A program made the position numbers and the translations under genes. The notes under the pieces are model-generated. The model was given only the letters and a program-made list of their open reading frames with translations. It was not told the DNA's origin and made no database searches. This document shows positions 33,587-42,376 of a DNA stretch of 64,000 nucleotides, in pieces; the first letter of the stretch is position 1, and every line of letters starts with the position of its first letter. Source of the stretch: Phycisphaerales bacterium (GTDB lineage: Bacteria > Planctomycetota > Phycisphaerae > UBA1845 > UTPLA1). The stretch is from the NCBI GenBank assembly GCA_020639075.1, contig JACKHI010000001.1, positions 1,116,001 to 1,180,000 of the forward strand, in the 5' to 3' direction.

Positions 33587-33800
33587 AGTAGCGTCTCTCT
33601 CGGCTTGTCCCTCCAATCCCTATTGTTATGTTAGCGAAAGCCACTTAGAAAGCTCAACGTGCGGAGCGGTGGCGTGATCGTCTTTTTTCCTCGCGACATG
33701 AAGCGCCGGTGGCCACTGGGGGCTTGCCACCCAATGCCTCGCGCGCTGCGCGAACTCAACGCCACACGATCACCCTCAGACACATTGGTATCGGGGTGCC

Positions 33801-33824
33801 ATGCTCCCCCTCCAAGGGGAGCAT
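33801..33824. repeat. Perfect 9-bp hairpin between dispersed-repeat flanks
   Basis: ATGCTCCCC and GGGGAGCAT flank a 6-nt loop. The context GGTGCCATGCT is also found at the left edge of the second dispersed repeat (50559-50568), so this may be a fragment of a related element. Confidence 0.4.
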
Positions 33825-33884
33825 GCGGTAGGGCAATCCGCCTCCCAATGGCCGACTCCACGACGTGACCGCGTTTCGCCTCAA

Positions 33885-34131
33885 CATGCTTGCCTTGAGG
33901 GGCGAGAGTGTCCGGGAATTGTGTCGCCCTTTCAGGGCTAAACCCGAGGAAAAAAACGCTAACCACGGGTTGCGCTCCGACCGCTATGCGGTCTCCGCTT
34001 CACCCGTGGCTAAAAACTGTCGCTCCTTCGGAGCTGTGTTGGCCTTAGAAACACTGGCGTTTACGACGGTTCTGCAAATCGGAAGTCCTCACTCGAATTC
34101 CCGGACAGCCTCGCCTTGAATGGCAAGCATG
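33885..34131. repeat. Dispersed inverted-repeat element, copy A
   Basis: A ~247-bp element nearly identical to 50563-50810. It is bounded by imperfect ~36-bp terminal inverted repeats that begin CATGCTTGCC and run to CTGTCCGGGAAT. Inside are nested palindromes: GCCCTTTCAGGGC, CCACGGGT/ACCCGTGG flanking GACCGCTATGCGGTC, and GCTCCTTCGGAGC. It carries no gene. It lies in the gap before the cytochrome gene, in the same orientation as copy B. Confidence 0.85.
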
Positions 34132-34163
34132 GCACCCGCCCTGCCGTTGCCGGACGCGCTTTG

Positions 34164-36716
34164 TTATTCGAGGATCAGGATCTCGTCGCGCGTGTAGCCC
34201 AGCACCTCGTAGGTCGGCGTCATGCGGACCTGGGGTTCGAGGACCGGCATCCAGGCGCCGCCGCTCCACGTCAGTTCCGCTGCCGTCAGACTCGTGCCGC
34301 TCAGTGCCTCGGTACTGTCAGCACGACGATAGGAGTTCTCGCCGGCGGGATTCAGGTAGTTCACGACGATGTCCGTGTCGCTGATACGCACATATGCCGT
34401 GTTGTCGCGAACATCCACATTCGCCGTGCCGTTGACGATGTCTTCGTTGGTCGTCGCGAGGCCCAGGTCGACGAGGCCGTGCATTTTGTAATACCGCCAT
34501 CGATACACCGGCATCTCCAGCGGCCCCATCCCCGGAACGTCGCGAATGACGGTCGACGTGACCGGCACGGGGTGCGTCATCATGCCGCCTTCGGCGTGGC
34601 ACGTGCGGCAGGAGTTTCCGTAGCCCAGCGCCTGCTCCTTCGGTCGGACGCCGTGACCGCCGAGCGTGACGCCGTTGGAATAGGCCGGGTAGTTCGCGAT
34701 CGCCTGATAGAACGCCGGTTGCTGTTCCGCGGGTAGGTTCATTCCCTGCATGCCGAGGAACATCTTGATGAGCGTGCCGTCGGGAACTTTCATCGTGATC
34801 GTCTGGGACGCGTCGTCGAACGGCGGGTACCACTCGTAGTCGGCCGGCATGCCCATCGGTCCGTTGAATCCCTGGAACGATCGCAAGCCGGCATTCGACG
34901 CGGCCAGCATGTCGAAGAAGAACGGCTGATTGGCGTCGATGATGCCGTCGCCGTTTGCGTCCCAGGGTTGATTCGAGCCGATCAGGTAATGTTCGTAGCC
35001 GTATGTGGATTTATCGAAGTAAACGAGATTGGGAAAGATCTGCATCAACGCCATGGCCTGGCGGTTCTGATCCGTCGAGAAGAAGTCGTTCAACGTGATG
35101 TTGCGGACTTCATCCGGCGTCATATCGAGCATATCGAGGGCGGCGAACACTTCGGCGTTGTTCTTCTCCGCGAAGAAGCGATACATCGAATGCGCGTTGT
35201 ACTGATAGGCGCCATTCATCGCGGAGTTCCCCGTCATGACGCCGTCGAAGAATCGAGCGTCGAACACCATGCCGTTGGCCATCGGCTTGAACGGCGTGAT
35301 CTTGGCGCCCGGCGTGCCGCGGACTGCAAGCGATTGTGCGAGAAACGACACGCGACCGTCGAACCACGTGAGCGTCGGGTAGACCTTGTAGGCCTCCCAG
35401 TCGTTGTCGACGTCGCTGTCATCGTTCTGTCCCGTCAGCATCGTGTCTTCTGTAATCACTTTGGTGTCGTATCCGTCGGCGTTGCGGCCAAACGCGATCT
35501 GACCGCCGTGGCCGTACATGGAATACGTGATGCCCGACGCGTACGGAATGTGGCAGGTCTCGCAGGCCATCGCCGCGAGGTGCCTCGACATGTGCAGGTT
35601 GTCCGAAGGCAGTGAATCCGTCGGATGGCATGATACGCAACTCAACTGATTCTCCGTCGAGCCGACGTCGTAGTCGCTGACCATCAGATCGCCGCCGACT
35701 GTATCGCCGCGCTTGAAGCGATGATGGGTTGCCGTGTGACATGCGACGCACGTTCGACCTTCCGCGCCCGCCAACTCCGCGAGTTTCGACGAACCGGCGT
35801 GAACGTCATGCCCCGGACGGAATAGCGTGCCGCGCTTGTATCCGGTTCGCGCGTGTTCGTGGCATCGCAGGCACGTGTCATCCGTCGTCAGCCCGACAGT
35901 CGAGACGCTGGCGAAGCTGCGATCCTGTGCGACAGTCGGCCACGGCGTTTCGGGCATGCCGTCGCCGTCGCGGTCCATCATCAACGGCGTATCGGCCACG
36001 CCGTCGCCGTCCATGTCGAGCAACGCATCGGGCGCGCCGTCGCCGTCGAAGTCGGTATCGTCGCGAGCGACGCGCGCATAGCCCGAGGCCGTGGGTGATG
36101 CACCGTCGGCGGGCGCATAGCCCGCGAGTTGCCCCGAGACGTCTTCCGGATACGAACGATATGTCTCGGCATGACAGATCAGACAATCAACGCCGGCTGC
36201 GACAATGTTGTGCGCCTGCTGGTCAGGGTTCGGGACGTTCATCTGCGCAAACGAACTGGCGAAAGCACCCTCCATGACGGGAAGGAATCGCCCGACGTGA
36301 CACTTTGCACACTCGTCGAGCTGAACGTCATTCGTATAGTTGATCAAAGCCGTCGTCGCCGGAAGGCCGCAGGCGCGATCCAGCATGCCATGCGATCCAC
36401 CGCCGGGGAAGAAGACGTTTTGATTGCGACCGCTCCACGTGTAATGGGCCGATTGCATGACGTCTTCGGTCTGCGACTGATGGCATCGACTGCACAATTG
36501 CCCGGAGAGATCGCGCATGACGTCAGCTTCCGGGACGCGCGTCGAATTCAACACGTACTCGCGCGAGAGAACATCAAACTTGAATGCGTGGGCATCAACG
36601 ACGGGATCGGCCAGGCCGAACATCGCCAGAAGCTCGGTCGAGCAGCCGCTCGCAGTCAGAAGAAGTGAAGAGACGAGGGTAAGCGACGCAACGAAATCAA
36701 CGCGCCTTTTCGACAT
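34164..36716 (-). CDS. Octahaem c-type cytochrome lipoprotein
   Basis: An 850-residue protein; the start MSKRRVDF follows GGAGG. The signal peptide ends in the lipobox LTASGC, so it is membrane-anchored outside the cytoplasm. Eight CxxCH haem-binding motifs occur in order: CSRCH, CAKCH, CLICH, CLRCH, CVACH, CVSCH, CETCH, CRTCH; the last is ~300 residues after the seventh. Many extra His (HDVHAG, THHRF, NLHMSRHLAAM) could be distal ligands. Between the third and fourth motifs sits a calcium-binding-like Asp repeat (DMDGDGVADTPLMMDRDGDG). The large gap before the last haem suggests an inserted domain. It could be an electron-transfer or reductase protein; I do not recognise a characterised family, and no other redox partner is adjacent. 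Confidence 0.85.
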   Translation of the reverse strand: MSKRRVDFVASLTLVSSLLLTASGCSTELLAMFGLADPVVDAHAFKFDVLSREYVLNSTRVPEADVMRDLSGQLCSRCHQSQTEDVMQSAHYTWSGRNQNVFFPGGGSHGMLDRACGLPATTALINYTNDVQLDECAKCHVGRFLPVMEGAFASSFAQMNVPNPDQQAHNIVAAGVDCLICHAETYRSYPEDVSGQLAGYAPADGASPTASGYARVARDDTDFDGDGAPDALLDMDGDGVADTPLMMDRDGDGMPETPWPTVAQDRSFASVSTVGLTTDDTCLRCHEHARTGYKRGTLFRPGHDVHAGSSKLAELAGAEGRTCVACHTATHHRFKRGDTVGGDLMVSDYDVGSTENQLSCVSCHPTDSLPSDNLHMSRHLAAMACETCHIPYASGITYSMYGHGGQIAFGRNADGYDTKVITEDTMLTGQNDDSDVDNDWEAYKVYPTLTWFDGRVSFLAQSLAVRGTPGAKITPFKPMANGMVFDARFFDGVMTGNSAMNGAYQYNAHSMYRFFAEKNNAEVFAALDMLDMTPDEVRNITLNDFFSTDQNRQAMALMQIFPNLVYFDKSTYGYEHYLIGSNQPWDANGDGIIDANQPFFFDMLAASNAGLRSFQGFNGPMGMPADYEWYPPFDDASQTITMKVPDGTLIKMFLGMQGMNLPAEQQPAFYQAIANYPAYSNGVTLGGHGVRPKEQALGYGNSCRTCHAEGGMMTHPVPVTSTVIRDVPGMGPLEMPVYRWRYYKMHGLVDLGLATTNEDIVNGTANVDVRDNTAYVRISDTDIVVNYLNPAGENSYRRADSTEALSGTSLTAAELTWSGGAWMPVLEPQVRMTPTYEVLGYTRDEILILE

Positions 36717-36913
36717 TTCGGCCTCCATTGCGGCGGTTCGCCGGCGGTTCGAGGCGGGATGTCGTTTCTCCGTCCCGGCAGCCCGGCCGGACGCGCACGC
36801 GATTGACTATGAGTAACATCGGTCGTCGGAGACATCCTCACAATCGCCGCGCAGGGGGGAATCTCTCCCCCTTTCGGGGGAGGCACCGGCGTTCGAGAAG
36901 GAACCGGCAATTC

Positions 36914-37600
36914 TCAGGCGAGATGATTCTGCACTGCGTAGCGGACGGCTTCCGCGCGCGTGTGGAGATTGAGCTTCCGATAGAGTTGTTTGAGATGTGA
37001 GCGAATCGTCGAAGGCGCGATGCTCAATTCGTCAGCGATGGCGTCGTTGCTCAGGCCCTGGCCCACGAGCCGAAGGACGCGCAGTTCCTGCGACGTCAAA
37101 TCGGGAAGCGGCTGAGAATTGCCGTCGTGATCCGCTGCCATGTCCATCAGCCGTGCGGCGACTTCCTGCGTCAGTTCCATCTGAACAGCGCGCTCGCGCG
37201 TCACGTCGCAGAACATCACGGCGCGCGCGATAACGTTGCCGTCCTCGTCCAGGGAACGCGTGCAGTTCACCTTGAGTTCGGCTGGATGGGGCCAGCGCAT
37301 GGAGACTCCGGCCATGATCGTCTCGTCGCGTTCCAGTGCATCCACCCAAAAGGCGGCCATTTCCGGATCGCGAATCGCCTTCTGAAGCGGCGTGCCGATG
37401 GACTGCGGGTCGCTAAGCCCGAACGCCGCGCCTGCCGCACGATTAAACCAAAGCACGCGACCTGGGGCATCCATGAGGACCAATCCGACGCAGAGACCGT
37501 CAAGCGCCTGCACCATCAGATTCGCATCAATTTTGTTATTGTCCTGCAAGTTGGCTTTCATTCCCGCCTCTGGACTGGCTTGCGGAATCTTCTCATACAT
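36914..37600 (-). CDS. PAS-LuxR family transcriptional regulator
   Basis: A 228-residue protein. The start MYEKIPQASP has GAAGGA 5 nt upstream and is preferred over longer starts. The PAS domain covers residues ~25-135 (ALDGLCVGLVLMDAPGRVLWF, FNRAAGAAFGLSD and RAVMFCDVTRERAVQM). The LuxR/GerE helix-turn-helix is at the C-terminus: LTSQELRVLRLVGQGLSNDA, IADELSIAPSTIRSHL and LYRKLNLHTRAEAVRYA. It has no receiver domain, so it probably senses a small ligand or redox state directly. It is divergent from the inositol-phosphate synthase operon, which makes that operon a possible target, but this is position-based inference. Confidence 0.88.
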   Translation of the reverse strand: MYEKIPQASPEAGMKANLQDNNKIDANLMVQALDGLCVGLVLMDAPGRVLWFNRAAGAAFGLSDPQSIGTPLQKAIRDPEMAAFWVDALERDETIMAGVSMRWPHPAELKVNCTRSLDEDGNVIARAVMFCDVTRERAVQMELTQEVAARLMDMAADHDGNSQPLPDLTSQELRVLRLVGQGLSNDAIADELSIAPSTIRSHLKQLYRKLNLHTRAEAVRYAVQNHLA

Positions 37601-38137
37601 TATTCCTTCGACGCGCCTTTCAAACATCATACGCTTTTTCACCAATCTGGGCACCGCTTGCGAAAGCGAAACACCCATGCACAGCCAAGCGGGACAAAGT
37701 CGCTGCGGCATGCGTTTGAGATGCGATCGTCCACGCGTCGATCAATTCGCGCCCGATCGCCTGGCGTCGCCCAATGCCCAGTCTCAATCAGCACGATATC
37801 AGTGCCTTTCGATTGCGACTGTTCACCACGATTCTCCGTTCGCTGCGATCGGGAACACCGTCTCGCCGATCGATCCGCATGTAGCAACGGAGTCCGGACC
37901 GTCGGGTGCTGGGATCGCACGCCGAAACCCCGAAGCGTCCGCATTTCCATCTCTCGATTGATGCCACGCGACATGGAGGCGATCCGCCGATATCCTCTAG
38001 GGTTCGCGCATCGACCGGTAACCGTCCGCGTACGGTCGCCGCCATGCGGCGCGTCCGGCGACGATCCGGCGACTCAGGCGCTTCTCCTGACAAGCCCCGA
38101 TCGCGCCGACGAATGGGATGGAATAAGGCGTCTCCGA
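37601..38137. other. Divergent intergenic region before the inositol-phosphate synthase operon
   Basis: About 540 bp with frames on both strands, none credible. It separates the PAS-LuxR gene from the operon and probably holds both promoters. No clear -35/-10 pair was identified by eye. Confidence 0.4.
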
Positions 38138-39427
38138 GTGGGATGGGATTTGGCGAAGGATAGCGGAAAACTCGGCCTCTGGCTGATCGGGGCCACGGGT
38201 AACGTCGCGACGACTGTCGCCGTCGGTCTGGCCGCCTTGCGCAGAGGACTTCACGCCCCCCACGGGATGATGACGGAACGGCCACCCCTCTCCGGCCTGC
38301 CGCTTCGCAACCTCGCGGACTTCGTCATCGGCGGTCATGAAATCGCAGGGCGGACGGCGCTGCAGGCGGCGGAATCGCTGATGCGCGATAGCCGGATATT
38401 CGATCGCGAACTGCTCGACAACGTGGCGCCGGATCTGCGGGCATACCAGAAGAACATCAAGACGGGCTGCACACTCGGCTGCGGACCGGCAATTACGCGA
38501 CTCGCATCGCGCGATCACGCCAACGCCCGGACCACGGCTCGCGCATTCGTGGACAGGTCCCGAAAAGACCTTCGCGATTTTAGGCGCCGCCACAAGCTCG
38601 ATCGCGTCGTTGTCATCAATGTCGCGTCGACGGAACCCCGATTCGCCGCCAAGAAATCCCACGCGAATTGGTCGGCGCTTGAAAAGGCGCTCCTGAATAA
38701 GACGTCTCCCCTGCCGGCGAGCAGCCTCTACGCCATCGCCGCCATTGAAGAGGGCATGCCCTACGTCAACTTCACGCCCTCGCTTGGCGGCAATGTCACG
38801 GCCATCCGACAACTCGCCGAATTGCGCGGCGTTCCCATCATGGGCGCCGACGGCAAGACCGGCGAAACGCTGCTGAAGAGCGTCCTCGCGCCGATGTTTC
38901 GCGATCGAAATCTGCCGATCGACAGCTGGGTCGGGCACAACGTCCTCGGCAACGGCGACGGTCTCGTTCTGGACTCGGCCGCGAACAAGTCGTCGAAACT
39001 CGATACGAAGAACGGCGTCATCGGGTCGATTACGGGCTATCGTCCGCAGGTTCGCACGACGATCGAATACGTCGAGTCGTTGGGAGACTGGAAAACGGCC
39101 TGGGACCATGTCCACTTCCGTGGATTCCTCGACACGAGAATGACGCTGCAATTCGTCTGGCAGGGTTGCGATTCGATTCTCGCGGCGCCGCTTGTGCTCG
39201 ACCTCGCCCGGCTGGCCGACTACCATGCGTCGATGAATCGAGGCGGCGTGATGACGCACCTGGCGTGTTACTTCAAGTCGCCCATGGGCGTCAAGGAACA
39301 CGCATTCGGGGCACAAGTGCAATTGCTGGTCGACTACGCGTCACACGATCTCGACACAACCGCAAAGCCGAACGCGACGCCAATGCAAAAAAACAAGTCG
39401 AGATCCCGTACGCCGCGCAAACCATAG
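38138..39427 (+). CDS. myo-Inositol-1-phosphate synthase family protein
   Basis: A 429-residue NAD-dependent isomerase that converts glucose 6-phosphate to inositol 3-phosphate in characterised relatives. Visible blocks are LGLWLIGATGNVATTVAVGL (NAD-binding), YVNFTPSLGGNVTAI, GADGKTGETLLKSVLAPMF, SWVGHNVLGNGDG and HFRGFLDTRMTLQFVWQG. The conserved Lys/Ser-rich catalytic region is represented by ANKSSKLDTKNG. The long upstream frame to 37127 is not believed; the GTG at 38138 places the start a few residues before the Rossmann fold as usual, but the exact start is uncertain. It is followed after 6 bp by a TIM-barrel gene. The neighbours (UbiA, epimerases, phosphatase-like) suggest an inositol-linked lipid or a metabolite-export cluster. 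Confidence 0.88.
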   Translation: MGWDLAKDSGKLGLWLIGATGNVATTVAVGLAALRRGLHAPHGMMTERPPLSGLPLRNLADFVIGGHEIAGRTALQAAESLMRDSRIFDRELLDNVAPDLRAYQKNIKTGCTLGCGPAITRLASRDHANARTTARAFVDRSRKDLRDFRRRHKLDRVVVINVASTEPRFAAKKSHANWSALEKALLNKTSPLPASSLYAIAAIEEGMPYVNFTPSLGGNVTAIRQLAELRGVPIMGADGKTGETLLKSVLAPMFRDRNLPIDSWVGHNVLGNGDGLVLDSAANKSSKLDTKNGVIGSITGYRPQVRTTIEYVESLGDWKTAWDHVHFRGFLDTRMTLQFVWQGCDSILAAPLVLDLARLADYHASMNRGGVMTHLACYFKSPMGVKEHAFGAQVQLLVDYASHDLDTTAKPNATPMQKNKSRSRTPRKP

Positions 39428-39433
39428 ACACGC

Positions 39434-40285
39434 ATGAATCTCCGCCTCGCCTACAGTTGCAACGCCTACATGAAGACGAATCTCGACGACGCCCTCTCGC
39501 GCATCGCCGCGATCGGCTACTCGGGCGTCGAACTCATGGCGGATACGCCCCATCTGTGGCCGGCCGACGTCACGCCCGCGCAGATTGACGCCGCCCTGGC
39601 GGCCCTCGAGCGCAACCAGCTCGAAATCTCGAACATCAACGCCTTCATGATGAACAAAGTCGGCGACAGGCGTCAGCCCTACTGGCATCCGAGCTGGATC
39701 GAATCCGACGCCGAGTACCGCCGCATCCGCATCGATCACACGTTGGCCGCACTGACATTGGCAAGGCGGCTGGGTGCGCCGCACATCACGACGGAGCCCG
39801 GCGGTCCGATTGAAGGCGACATGACGTACGCGAAGGCGATGGATCTCTTCGTCGAGAAACTGAAGCCCGTCGTCGAGCACGCGGAAAACGAAAACGTCGG
39901 GCTGCTCATCGAACCCGAGCCCGAATTGCTCATCGAACGATTCGATCAGTACCTCGAGCTGCGGGATCGCATCGATTCGCCCTTCATGAACCTCAATTTC
40001 GACATCGGTCACGCATTCTGCGTCGGCGAAGATCCGCAGGACTGGATCGCGAAGATGTCCGGCCACACGCGACATTACCACATCGAGGACATCGACGCGT
40101 CGCGCAAACATCATCATCTCGTCCCCGGCACCGGCGCGATCGATTTCGAGGCGACGCTGGCCGCCATCCGAGACACGCGCTACGCCGGCTGGATCACGGT
40201 CGAACTCTATCCGTTTGTCGACGACCCGGATGCGGCGGGCCGATCCGCGAAAAAGCACCTCGAATCGATCGCAGCGGGACTATGA
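39434..40285 (+). CDS. Sugar phosphate isomerase/epimerase-like TIM barrel 1
   Basis: A 283-residue AP-endonuclease-2/xylose-isomerase-type barrel. The metal-site pattern is visible: Glu in LLIEPEPELLIERF, Asp and His in NFDIGHAFCVGEDP, His in HYHIEDIDASRKHHHLVPG, and Glu in WITVELYPF. The N-terminus (MNLRLAYSCNAYMKTNLDDA) is typical. It lies 6 bp downstream of the inositol-phosphate synthase gene and overlaps the UbiA gene by 4 bp (ATGA), so it is cotranslated with it. It is related to the second barrel in the operon: both have the E-P-E-P-(E/G)-x-L-I-(E/D) helix region followed by D-(I/L)-G-H. The substrate is unknown; membership of an ebo-like cluster is inferred from neighbours. Confidence 0.88.
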   Translation: MNLRLAYSCNAYMKTNLDDALSRIAAIGYSGVELMADTPHLWPADVTPAQIDAALAALERNQLEISNINAFMMNKVGDRRQPYWHPSWIESDAEYRRIRIDHTLAALTLARRLGAPHITTEPGGPIEGDMTYAKAMDLFVEKLKPVVEHAENENVGLLIEPEPELLIERFDQYLELRDRIDSPFMNLNFDIGHAFCVGEDPQDWIAKMSGHTRHYHIEDIDASRKHHHLVPGTGAIDFEATLAAIRDTRYAGWITVELYPFVDDPDAAGRSAKKHLESIAAGL

Positions 40286-41226
40286 ATCGCACCAAGGCCT
40301 GGCTTGAACTCGTCCGCCTGCCGAACATCTTCACGGCAATCACGGATGTTCTCGCTGGGTACTGGCTCGTATCGGATCGGCTGGTCGTCTCATGGCGTCT
40401 CGTCGCCCTCTGCTTCGCATCCGCATGCCTCTACGCCTACGGCATCGTGCTGAATGACATCGCCGACATTGATGTGGATCGCGCGGAACGCCCCGATCGA
40501 CCTTTGCCATCCGGACGGATCATGGTTCGATCCGCCAGACGATTGCTGCTGGGGCTTGCCATCGTCGGAATCGCGCTCGCAGCGATTGCGGGGCTCGATC
40601 CGACGGTTGAATCGAGTGCGTTCCCCGTTGCGGAATTCGACTGGCGGCCGACAGCGGTTGCCATCGCCCTGCTCGCCGTCATTTCTTCATACGATCTTAA
40701 GACGAAAGGCACGATCCTCGGACCGCTCAACATGGGCGCGTGCCGGGGACTCAACCTGGTATTCGGCATGTGCGCCGGATGGTGGTTCACAACCGACGTT
40801 GGTCTCCTGGCCGTCGGTGCAATGGTGCTCTATGTCGCGTCACTGACTTACTTCGGCACGGACGAGGTAGCGGAGCGAAGCCGGCGATTCCGACTCGTCA
40901 CGGGCGCCGCCGGAATCCTCCTGTCGATCCTGCTGCTTGGCCAACTGGTTGCCGGTAAGACGTTGCCCTCCGGACGAGACGACGGCAATTATTACCTGCT
41001 CGCGCTTTGGTTGGCCCTCACGATCCATGCCGGACGTATGTCACTCAGGGCGATTAGGCTGCCGGACCCGCGCAACGTCCAACGCGCCATGAAGACCTTC
41101 ATCCTCGGAATCATCGTTTTCGATGCGATTATCGCGTCTTCAGCACAGGGTTGGGTCGCCGCAATCGCGGTCTTGTCCTTTCTCCTACCGACTGTGATTG
41201 CGGGGCGCCGACTCTACTCAACATGA
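40282..41226 (+). CDS. UbiA-family prenyltransferase
   Basis: A 314-residue integral membrane protein with about eight hydrophobic helices. The first Asp-rich motif is NDIADIDVDRAERPDRPLPSG (N-D-x-x-D-x-x-x-D), which binds diphosphate and Mg. The second is reduced to SYDLKTKGTILGPLNMG. It belongs to the UbiA superfamily that transfers isoprenyl groups to acceptors. The ebo cluster protein EboC is of this type, and the inositol-phosphate synthase neighbour suggests an acceptor such as an inositol-containing polyol, but no substrate is proven. It starts inside the upstream stop codon (4-bp overlap), so translation is coupled. Confidence 0.9.
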   Translation: MNRTKAWLELVRLPNIFTAITDVLAGYWLVSDRLVVSWRLVALCFASACLYAYGIVLNDIADIDVDRAERPDRPLPSGRIMVRSARRLLLGLAIVGIALAAIAGLDPTVESSAFPVAEFDWRPTAVAIALLAVISSYDLKTKGTILGPLNMGACRGLNLVFGMCAGWWFTTDVGLLAVGAMVLYVASLTYFGTDEVAERSRRFRLVTGAAGILLSILLLGQLVAGKTLPSGRDDGNYYLLALWLALTIHAGRMSLRAIRLPDPRNVQRAMKTFILGIIVFDAIIASSAQGWVAAIAVLSFLLPTVIAGRRLYST

Positions 41227-41334
41227 GGTTTTTACCGATACTATGACATGCAAATCCGGTACGAATCCGGAGGCGACCTGCCGCCCAGGGTCGATGACAC
41301 AGCCAGAGCCGGCATTGCGAACGAAATAGCATCC

Positions 41335-42183
41335 ATGACGCCCAACGTCCCCATGCAACTCGGATACAACACGAACGGCTTTGCGCACCATCGGCTTGCG
41401 GATGTTATCACGATCCTGGCCGAACTGGGCTACAAGTGCATTGCGATCACGCTCGATCACCACTTTCTCGACCCGTTCGATCGAGCAACGATCGGCCACG
41501 CCAAGACGATTTGCGATCGTATCAAGAGCCTTGGCATGACATCCGTCGTCGAGTGCGGTTCGCGCTTCCTGCTCGATCCGAAACGTAAACATTGGCCGAC
41601 GATGCTCTCGCCGGATCCTGACGATCGGAAACGGCGCCTGGAGTTTCTCAAGCAGGCGATCGACATTGCGGCGATTCTGGAGTCGCAGGCCGTCAGCCTG
41701 TGGTCCGGCGCCAAGGAAGGCGACATGACCGACAACGAAGCGATGTCGCTGCTTGTCGAAGGATGCCGTGCCGTCGTCGATCATGCGGCATCGCAAGAGG
41801 TTCAGCTCGCTTTCGAACCTGAGCCGGGCATGCTCATCGACACGATGGATAAGTTCCTGCAACTCAGGGAGCATATCAACGACGACTACTTCGGCCTCAC
41901 GCTCGATTTAGGGCACATTCACTGCCTCGGCGACGGCGAGCCGGCCGATCGCATCCACGAGTTTTCAAACGTGCTCTACAACATCCACATCGAAGACATG
42001 CGCCGAGGCGCCCACGCCCACTTGCCGTTCGGTGAGGGCGAGATGAACTTCCCGCCGATCTTCGCCGCACTGAAGGACATCAACTACGGCGGTCCGCTCA
42101 CAGTCGAACTGAGCCGCCATAGCCACGACGCCGTGAACACGGCCCGCAACGCAATGCGAGCGCTGAGGAACTTCCTCGCGTAG
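41335..42183 (+). CDS. Sugar phosphate isomerase/epimerase-like TIM barrel 2
   Basis: A 282-residue TIM barrel, start MTPNVPMQLGYNTNG; the frame opens upstream at 41248, but that 29-residue extension is not expected. Metal-site elements match the first barrel: LAFEPEPGMLIDTMDKF, TLDLGHIHCLGDG, YNIHIEDMRRGAHAHLPFG and LTVELSRHSHDAVNT. Its N-terminus, GYNTNGFAHHRLADVITIL, differs from that of the first barrel, so the two are divergent paralogues rather than a recent duplication. A 108-bp gap follows the UbiA gene. It presumably acts on a related polyol or sugar, but this is inference. Confidence 0.85.
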   Translation: MTPNVPMQLGYNTNGFAHHRLADVITILAELGYKCIAITLDHHFLDPFDRATIGHAKTICDRIKSLGMTSVVECGSRFLLDPKRKHWPTMLSPDPDDRKRRLEFLKQAIDIAAILESQAVSLWSGAKEGDMTDNEAMSLLVEGCRAVVDHAASQEVQLAFEPEPGMLIDTMDKFLQLREHINDDYFGLTLDLGHIHCLGDGEPADRIHEFSNVLYNIHIEDMRRGAHAHLPFGEGEMNFPPIFAALKDINYGGPLTVELSRHSHDAVNTARNAMRALRNFLA

Positions 42184-42376
42184 GTGGGGGCACATGCGAG
42201 ACGCTGCACTGCGAATCCTGATATCCGGTTCACCGAACTGAATCGCCGCGCCTGGCAGCCGATGCAGGACGCTGTGTCGACGTCGGCGGACTTGACTCAT
42301 CCCCTCCGAACGTCCCTAATCCACTCCAGATTGACAGACTCTATTCGTTAGGACACCGACGCTGAAAGCCGCCGCC

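Noticed and set aside
36866..36881. TCCCCC/GGGGGA hairpin as a terminator near the PAS-LuxR gene
   Set aside because: Short stem, no U-run on either strand, and the cytochrome gene starts in the other direction; position does not fit.
37127..38137. Upstream extension of the inositol-phosphate synthase frame by 337 codons
   Set aside because: No family member has this N-terminus, and it overlaps the antisense of the PAS-LuxR gene; the extension is an open frame by chance.
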